In this document: positions 57,991 through 64,000 of the stretch, piece after piece | Layout: every line of letters begins with the position of its first letter | Position numbering within the stretch: the stretch's first letter is position 1 | Origin: Nicotiana tabacum | Taxonomy: Eukaryota > Streptophyta > Magnoliopsida > Solanales > Solanaceae | Length of the DNA stretch: 64,000 nucleotides | Assembly: GCF_000715075.1 (NCBI RefSeq) | Contig: NC_134082.1 | Span: forward strand, 142,278,948-142,342,947 | Direction of reading: 5' to 3' | Translations under genes and position numbers: made by a program | Notes under the pieces: generated by a model | The model's input: the letters and a program-made list of their open reading frames with translations, nothing else | Told to the model about the DNA's origin: nothing | The model's database searches: none

Positions 57991-60900
57991 TGTCACACCT
58001 CCTTTTTCCGCACCCGCGAGGGTGCAAGGGAGTTTTTCCAATTAAAGGACAATCGAAACGGGATTGGTTTATTTATTTCAGAGTCGCCACTTGGGAGATT
58101 TAGGGTGTCCCAAGTCACCAATTTTAATCCCGAATCGAGGAAAAGAATGACTCCATATTACAGTCTGCGTACCAGAAATCTGGATAAGGAATTCTGTTAA
58201 CCCGGGAGAAGGTGTTAGGCATTCCCGAGTTCCGTGGTTCTAGCACGGTCGCTCAACTGTTATATTTGGCTTGATTATCTGATTTTGTACATGTTAAACC
58301 TATGTGCAAGTTTTAAACTCTTGACCGCTTTTATTATTATTTTTACGAGAATTGCAACGTCGTGAAAATATATCTCGAACCACGTTACATCAATGCACCC
58401 GTGGTTGTTGACATATCTCGACTCGGTTGAGATTTGGATTTGGGTCACATAAATGTGCACCCGAATTAAGAAAAAAATAAATTATTAAGACGCGCCTAAA
58501 GCAACTAACGTATTGTTATTTTAGGGAAGGCCGTAAAATTTGCTAAACGGCCCATCCCAAATTCTAAGTATTTATTATGACTAATTATTGAGGGCCCCGC
58601 AGTTTGCATTTTTATTTGGCGAGGCTCGTCTCATTCATTATTAAAAAAGGGAATTTGCAACGTCATGGAAATGCATCTCATACCACGTCACAGTCAATGT
58701 ACCCGTGATTAGAGACACATTTCGATTTCGTTGAGATTTGGATTTGGGTCACATAAATGTGCACCCGAGTTTAGGGAGATAACATTATTAAAGGCGCGCC
58801 TAAGGCAACTAACGCATTATTATATTGGGTAGGGCCGTGAAATTTGCTAACGGCCCGTCCCGGAATCTAAGTATTTAATATATACATTTAGAGGGTTCCG
58901 CAATCTGTACACATTTTTTGGCGAAGCTTGTCTCGTTTTTCTTTTTATTTATTTATTTATTTATTTTTTATTTTTATTTATTTTTATTATTATTTATTTA
59001 TTTATTTTAAAAAAGGATGCTATTTTTATGCCTTTAACCATACTAAACCTTACAGCTTCTTTACGACCAGAGTCTCATAACTTGTTAGAAGTTTAATAAA
59101 AAGAGTTTAGCGAATGAAGGTTTCGGGAGTAGTAACAGCATGTACTAATACTAATTTTGTCCGAAGGACCCAAGCAAAAGGAAGGGCGAACCGATTAACA
59201 TCAAACTTGTGTCATAGAACAACTAATCCAACTTAATTAAATGACATCAAATAAACAAGAATAACATAACATAAAAATGAAGTAAAACACATACAGTGAA
59301 ATATGGGCAGAGAATTATTATGCGAATTTTTTTTTATTGCATCTTCGAACATTTAACGTAACATTTCCTTATCTAATACTTGAGGTTTACTAACCTTTTG
59401 AACCTCGGCAAACTCAGGACGACGAACACGACCCCGACGGAATTCAAGCCAGACCTCACTGGACGCGGAACAACGACGAAACCACGGACAAACAACTCGA
59501 CGAACCAAAGACGACCTCGATGGAAAGCTTGGACCCTACAACTGTCGAAGCCCCAAGATTGTTGGTTGCTACTGTATCTCCGACGCGGAAACTAGTACGA
59601 GGAGATGGGCAGAAGGGATCGTTTGGACGTGAGGATGGCTTGCCTGTTGGTGGCAGTGGGTCGACTGGGCAACGCGACACCGGGAAAGGTAACAGCAGTC
59701 GCTGCTCGACGGAGGCTGGACACGGTGGAGGAAGCTGACGGACTGGACGACGGGGGGCTGGTGTTTGGGTGGTAGTGTTGGGCAGAGGTCGACGGAGAGG
59801 GGTCAGCTAGGGGAAGGTGACGGGGTCATGGAGGAGTTGGTCGGGTTTTTTCTTGACGATGGGGGAGTCTGCCGTTTGGTGATGTTGGTGGTTTTGGACG
59901 TGAAGCTGGTGGTTTTCGACAGTAGGGGTGCCGGCGTTAATGGAGGTGGGCGTTTGTGACAGTAGGTCGATGGGGATGGTGCGTGGGGGTGCCAGACTGA
60001 CGATGCAGCGAGCAGCAGCTCGACGGAGCTGGTGCGTGGGGGCTGCCGGTGGTTTTGGACGGTGGTGTTGGGTGGTTTTGACGATGGTGGACTGGTTCGT
60101 TAGAGTTAGGAGGAGGAGGGGTGGTTGTCGGTGTTTGGTGGTCGAAGACGAGGGACAGTGGCAACGTGGGCAGTGACGATGGCGGAGAGGGTGGTCGTGA
60201 GGCAGTTTGGGAATGGGATTGAGCTAGGGTTTTTGCTTCTTCTTCTTGAGGAAGAAGATGAACAATATTCTTTTTCCAAAAATTTTCCCTAGTCCTGTTC
60301 GTTTTTTTTTTTTGGTTTTCTGTCTTCCTTCTTTTTGAAGAAGAAAGACCAACAGTAGTCTTTCAAAAAAAAATTCCCCCCCAACCCCTTTTCGTTGGTC
60401 CCCGTGTTTTGTAACATAATGCCCATGAAAATGAGCCTCACGCGTGGTGGGGTTCGAGGCATATGTCCCCCACGCGTGGTGGGGTTCCCCACGTGTCCTG
60501 GACACGGTTTATTATGGGCTAGGTCCGAAAATTAGGCTTAAAACCGGGTAGTTTAAACCCGAATATTATTCTTTTGCCCGGACCCGAGAAATAGGAACAC
60601 GTTGCTTAGCTAGTCCTATGTAAGCAAAATAACTACCAAAAATAAGACTAGTATTTAAACAAAACTATATCTTTTTAAATGTTTTTCAAGGTTTAAAATA
60701 GCTACAAAATATTAATAAAACTATTTTTTTGTAATTTTTGTTTTTAAATATTAAGATAAAATATGAGGTAATATTTTTGTATTTTTCAAAGTTAAAATGA
60801 CTATAGGATATTAATAAAACTACTTTTTTTTTGTAATTTTCGAATTTATATAAAGTACCAAAATAAAGTACAATTTTTGTATTTTTCAAATTTATGAGAG

Positions 60901-61055
60901 ATACATAAACTAAAATTTATATATATATATTTTGAAATTTCTTTTTGCAACGAAATAAAGTAAAAATAGTTAAAATGGCTATACTAGTCCTAAATTAGAT
61001 ATTTACGCTAAAAATGTAAAAATTCCCGGGGAGGGTCAAAAATCACGTGCTTACA
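57991..61055 (-). repeat. 5' LTR of the nested element (3065 bp)
   Basis: Same ends and content as its partner at 44879-47911. It is followed on the sense strand directly by the PBS. It contains the corresponding palindrome and G-box block at 60436-60497 and a purine-rich insert around 60340-60385 that its partner lacks. Confidence 0.92.
60436..60497 (-). promoter_or_regulatory. Duplicated ACGCGT palindrome and G-box in 5' LTR
   Basis: Same block in the 5' LTR, where it could drive transcription. One base differs in the first copy (CCTCACGCGTGG); the second palindrome and the G-box are unchanged. Confidence 0.5.
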
Positions 61056-61060
61056 GTTGC
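61056..61060 (+). repeat. Target duplication, right copy (GTTGC)
   Basis: Partner of 44874-44878. One of the two must be removed to restore the outer gag frame across the site, which is consistent with a duplication. Confidence 0.65.
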
Positions 61061-61777
61061 CAGTATGCTTAGGTGAACTAACTGCTTGAATTCCGGGAAC
61101 AACAACAAAACTTGTTAGTGATTAGAGTTTTAACAAATAGGCAACCGCACATAGGAATGCAATGCACCTAGGCAATTAGTCATTTCTATCATGTATTTTA
61201 TCGGTTGCTTATGTCATCCCGACTTTTCTTTTTTATGACCTTTCCCTTTTATTGTTACTCACGCCTATCTTTTATTCCCCTTTTTTTCTTTTTCCATTTT
61301 ATTCTTCTCTTTTGGTTGTGGTCGAATCGTATGAAGATTGCCCACGTATCATGACCCCGCATGAATCAGACCGAGCGTAGTTCTGTGGATAAAGTGTAAA
61401 AATGATTAACAAAATATTTTCAATTCTTCTCATAAAAAGGAAAGTCTTTGCATTACAACTATTCAAAGCTAAAAGACTCAAAAAGGAAAACAACAGACTC
61501 CAACAGAAAAAGAAAGGTACAGACTCAATTAAAATCAAGAATACATTAATGCTCCAAGTGCCCGCGGGACATCATTCGTTCTCGCCGCGAGCCTAAATGC
61601 GAGATCCCCTTGAAGTCGCTCCAAATCACTCATAACTTGGCAGACGAAAGTCATCACTGCAGCGAAAAAGGTGGTACGAGTCATGTCCTCGCATGCTTGG
61701 CACTTCATGGTAATGTAGTCAGCGATGGTTCTGATCCGTTCTATAATTCTGCCTTTTTCCTAAAGCAACCGCCCTAT
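61061..61777 (-). other. ORF1-gag spacer of the outer Ogre
   Basis: No gene. It holds a tract at about 61225-61318 that is purine-rich on the sense strand, and the hairpin copy at 61341-61384. The 61320-61385 block (GGTCGAATCGTATGAAGATT) is closely matched at 55128-55190 in the nested element. Confidence 0.7.
61341..61384 (-). other. Ogre hairpin motif, copy 8 (outer, ORF1-gag spacer)
   Basis: Sense strand: outer arms CTACG/CGTGG with a U-G wobble (C-A on the + strand); inner stem TCATG/CATGA as in copy 5. Confidence 0.65.
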
Positions 61778-63585
61778 CTACTGATTCCGGGGTTCTAACA
61801 CTTGAGAGTCATGAAGGTGTTGATTTTGCAACTGCTGCATTCCTTCCCCCATCTGAGCCATCAGATCATAACAGTGCTCCCTATCAGCTTTGAAATCTTT
61901 AGCCTGCTTGACTGCCTCATTCTTGGGAGTGGCTATCTTTCTTCTTAGGATAATGATGGTCCCTTCATAGTTCCTCTTCATTTGTTGCACAAATCGTGCC
62001 CGCTCTTTTGCCTTCTTTGTCCATTTTGCCCGGATTTTCACTAGACCAGCTTCAGATTTTTTCAGATCTTCTTGATACTTGAGGGCTTTCTTTTTCAGAC
62101 CGCTTATGAGTCTTTTATCAGCCCGACTTCTTTCCGGGTTTCTGGCAGCTATTTTCATCTTCTGGATCTGAGCTTTGAGGGCCTTATTTTCCTGAGCTAG
62201 TTTTTTATTTTCTCCCTTGTCTGCGGCGGCTTGAACACCCTTTTCAAATTGAAGCTTCATGACTCGCCTTTCCAGTTGGCTTATTTTGGCCCTGTACTCA
62301 TTTTCTTTGGTCAACTAGTCCCATTGCACCTATGCCCCATCGATGAATTATTGGACATGGGGTCTCTTTGCGGGCCTCTCGGGGATCTGGAATCTTTTGC
62401 CGAACTAGACACTGTACTTAGGGTCCACTTCACCTCTAGCTAAATCTCGCACCATGGTCTTAGGTTCAAGAAACCTACATTCATTCCATATCTGGCAAAT
62501 TTTCCCTTCTGGAAATGCGGCTTTTGGGCCCATTTCAATGGCATATTTACTCAAATCTTCATCATTGGGGACAGTGTGAAATCTTCCTAATTGGCACAAA
62601 ACCCTGAAGGGAGCATAAGGCTGGATGCTCCGGATGCCCATCAAGAGAATATAACATACTTCAGCTGACGTGTACGCTGTTTCGATGACAGGAAGCTATC
62701 CGAATGCCCACTCAATTTTATCAGCAGTCAAGGATCTCAAATGTGTAAGCCAAGCTTTAGTTCCTTCGGGGAATTCAATACCTGCCACTCGGCTTCCGAA
62801 TTCTTCAATGCAGCTCAAACCGGTCAAACCGTAATTCATATACCCAACCCGGTGGCAGAGATATTCTTGCATCCATAATTGTAGCAACTGATTGCAGCCT
62901 TGAAAGAACTTTCCCCCTTCCCGACAGATAGTCAAGGCTCGGTAGATTTCAGATAAGATTAGAGGAACCACAGTGTTGTTGGCTTTCTTGATTTCAACAT
63001 CGATCATTCCCACAAGACCTATCTCTATATTACCATCTTTTTGCGGACAAACCACAACACCCAAGAAGGCTACCATAAAAGCTAAACCTCGCCTTGCCTC
63101 CCATTTGTCTTTATTTCCGGCATGGGTTAGACCAGTGTTCGGTTCTTCAAAACTTCGGGGGTTACCATATCGATGATACAAGAACTAGAACGTGCAATAC
63201 CCTTCAGATAAGTTTCCATCCTGAATATCCCAACTAATACTCAGAAAATCCAGTAATCTGTGGGGGATACCGGTCTTGGTGCCAATGGGTATTGACTTCT
63301 AAGGTTTCCGTTAAAGCCTGCATAACCCGCAACTTCCTCTAATGTAGGTGTAAGCTCAAAGTCGGAAAAGTGGAACACATTACGAGTTGGGTCCCAAAAC
63401 GGTATTAAAGCTTCAATTATGACCAACCTTGGCTTGACATTCAATAGTCCGACGAGGCCTCCCAGAAGTTTTACCACTGTTTCTCTACTGCCTTTTCCAA
63501 GATCATTCCACCACATGTGAAGCTTTAAGGGGATCTCATTAAGGACTGTGAAGGGTTTAATTTTGTTTGTGTTCATCCTGCACAT
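61778..63585 (-). pseudogene. Ogre ORF1 (DUF7745-like) with coiled-coil tail
   Basis: The extra ORF upstream of gag that marks Ogre elements. 63585-63241: KLHMWWNDLGKGSRETVVKL, then FELTPTLEEVAGYAGFNGNL and RSQYPLAPRPVSP, matching what is annotated in Solanaceae as DUF7745. After a stop at 63241 and a frame change near 63182, one frame runs to 61778: CPQKDGNIEIGLVGMIDVEI, then GVVP-type core residues and MGIRSIQPYAPFRVLCQLGR, then a long Lys/Glu/Gln coiled coil (ISQLERRVMKLQFEKGVQAA, AQENKALKAQIQKMK). In-frame stops at about 62699, 62405, 62355, 62330 and 62318 include several TAG. No biochemical function is established for ORF1. It probably ends near 61778. Confidence 0.82.
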
Positions 63586-63599
63586 TTATTAAGGTGATT

Positions 63600-64000
63600 A
63601 TTTTGACCCAAAAAGAAAAAGTAACACCATTTTTTCAAAAAAATTTCATTTCAAAACCAAATCAGCTTCGCAAATACGGCCTTTCAGTACTTCGGGGAAG
63701 TAGATTTTAAGCTTGTGCCTGCTAACCATTAAAAATGATTCAAGGTGGCTGTTCTTGCAAAAATAGCCTTTCGGCGCCCTTTTGGGGACATTCGACTTAT
63801 TTTAAACAAGAATGGCATCACCTGACTTATTTGTGACACAAATCAAAATTTTGTTGTTTTTGGGCTATTCTTGCAAAAAGGGAAAGCTGGACCCGATGAG
63901 GGTTGCCTACGTATCCCACATCCGGTGAGAATTAAACTGGCGTAGTTCGGGCAAATAAAACTATTTTTGAAAACAAAACTCTTTTTTTTTCATTTCATTT
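63600..64000 (-). other. 5' leader of the outer Ogre (partial)
   Basis: Non-coding leader upstream of ORF1. It includes a block (63672-63850) that also occurs twice in the nested element at 55637-56025 (ACGGCCTTTCAG, GGTGGCTGTT, CATCACCTGACTTATTT), and the hairpin copy at 63890-63952. The PBS and 5' LTR lie outside the window. Confidence 0.7.
63890..63952 (-). other. Ogre hairpin motif, copy 9 (outer leader)
   Basis: Sense strand: outer arms CTACG/CGTAG; inner stem TCTCAC/GTGGGA with a U-G wobble (C-A on the + strand); enclosing pair CCCGA/TCGGG. Confidence 0.65.

Larger units (their letters stand above)
44879..61055 (-). mobile_element. Nested non-autonomous Ogre relative, 16.2 kb
   Basis: Two direct LTRs (44879-47911 and 57991-61055) bracket a 10.1-kb interior. 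On the sense (-) strand: 5' LTR, PBS, a leader with repeats, a remnant of the protease/RT intron region, an integrase remnant, three tandem arrays, a polypurine tract and the 3' LTR. There is no usable gag, protease or RT, so it would depend on an autonomous Ogre (LARD-like derivative). Flanks are GTTGT (44874-44878) and GTTGC (61056-61060), a near-perfect 5-bp duplication. The disrupted sequence is the outer gag. Confidence 0.88.
30592..64000 (-). mobile_element. Outer Ogre-type Ty3/gypsy element (5' end outside window)
   Basis: Transcribed right to left. From right: 5' leader (63600-64000), ORF1 (63585-61778), ORF1-gag spacer, gag interrupted by the nested element, protease with G-patch, a probable intron, RT, two RNase H domains, integrase, a 3'UTR with tandem repeats, polypurine tract and 3' LTR (34659-30592). 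The extra ORF before gag, the intron between protease and RT, the second RNase H, multi-kilobase LTRs and the repeat-laden 3'UTR together define Ogre (Tat clade). Removing the 16.2-kb nested element leaves about 17 kb of this element in view. Integrase is intact; other genes carry a limited number of stops, many of them TAG. Confidence 0.88.

Overview
The window is plant nuclear DNA, and the repeats point to a large-genome Solanaceae species (Nicotiana-like; an inference). The only clearly functional host gene is a ten-exon homologue of FREE1/FYVE1, the plant-specific ESCRT component, at 13042-18924 on the + strand. Almost everything else is layered mobile DNA. There are no bacterial or organellar features, and I saw no tRNA, rRNA or CRISPR locus.

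Layout. 1-1420: gag-protease fragment of a Tat-lineage Ty3/gypsy element (- strand). 1548-2387: Stowaway-like element. 2900-3244: palindromic MITE. About 3270-12715: a MULE carrying a MURA-type transposase (+ strand) converging on a DUF1985/Ulp1 (C48 peptidase) gene (- strand); both are intron-containing and broken by a few point lesions. 13042-18924: FREE1, whose start codon lies only about 0.3 kb from the MULE end. About 20230-29910: a decayed Tat-lineage element (+ strand) with LTR, PBS, gag, protease, RT, two RNase H domains, integrase, a 60-bp tandem array and a spliced antisense gene with a putative gypsy-type transposon domain. 29911-30591: start of another LTR. 30592 to beyond 64000: an Ogre-type element on the - strand, with a 4.07-kb 3' LTR, a 3'UTR with tandem repeats, an intact integrase frame, dual RNase H, RT, a probable 187-nt intron, protease plus G-patch, gag, and the extra 5' ORF1 (DUF7745-like). 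Its 5' LTR is outside the window.

Nested in the outer Ogre near the start of gag is a second, young, non-autonomous Ogre relative (44879-61055). It has 3.03- and 3.07-kb LTRs that look about 99% identical, a near-perfect 5-bp target duplication, a tRNA-Arg-type PBS and a polypurine tract. Its interior is coding-poor and dominated by three consecutive tandem arrays of about 30, 60 and 30 bp, one with a 601-bp higher-order duplication.

The most interesting observation is a short hairpin motif seen nine times in the two Ogre elements. It recurs at equivalent non-coding junctions: 5' leader, ORF1/gag spacer, just after integrase, and beside the polypurine tract/3' LTR. Its outer arms are CUACG/CGUAG and the inner stem differs in sequence but stays paired. 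Where a pair looks broken on the + strand it is a G-U wobble on the - strand, which is the sense strand of the elements. This suggests a selected RNA structure rather than a mere DNA repeat. All alignments here were made by eye; no search or folding program was run.
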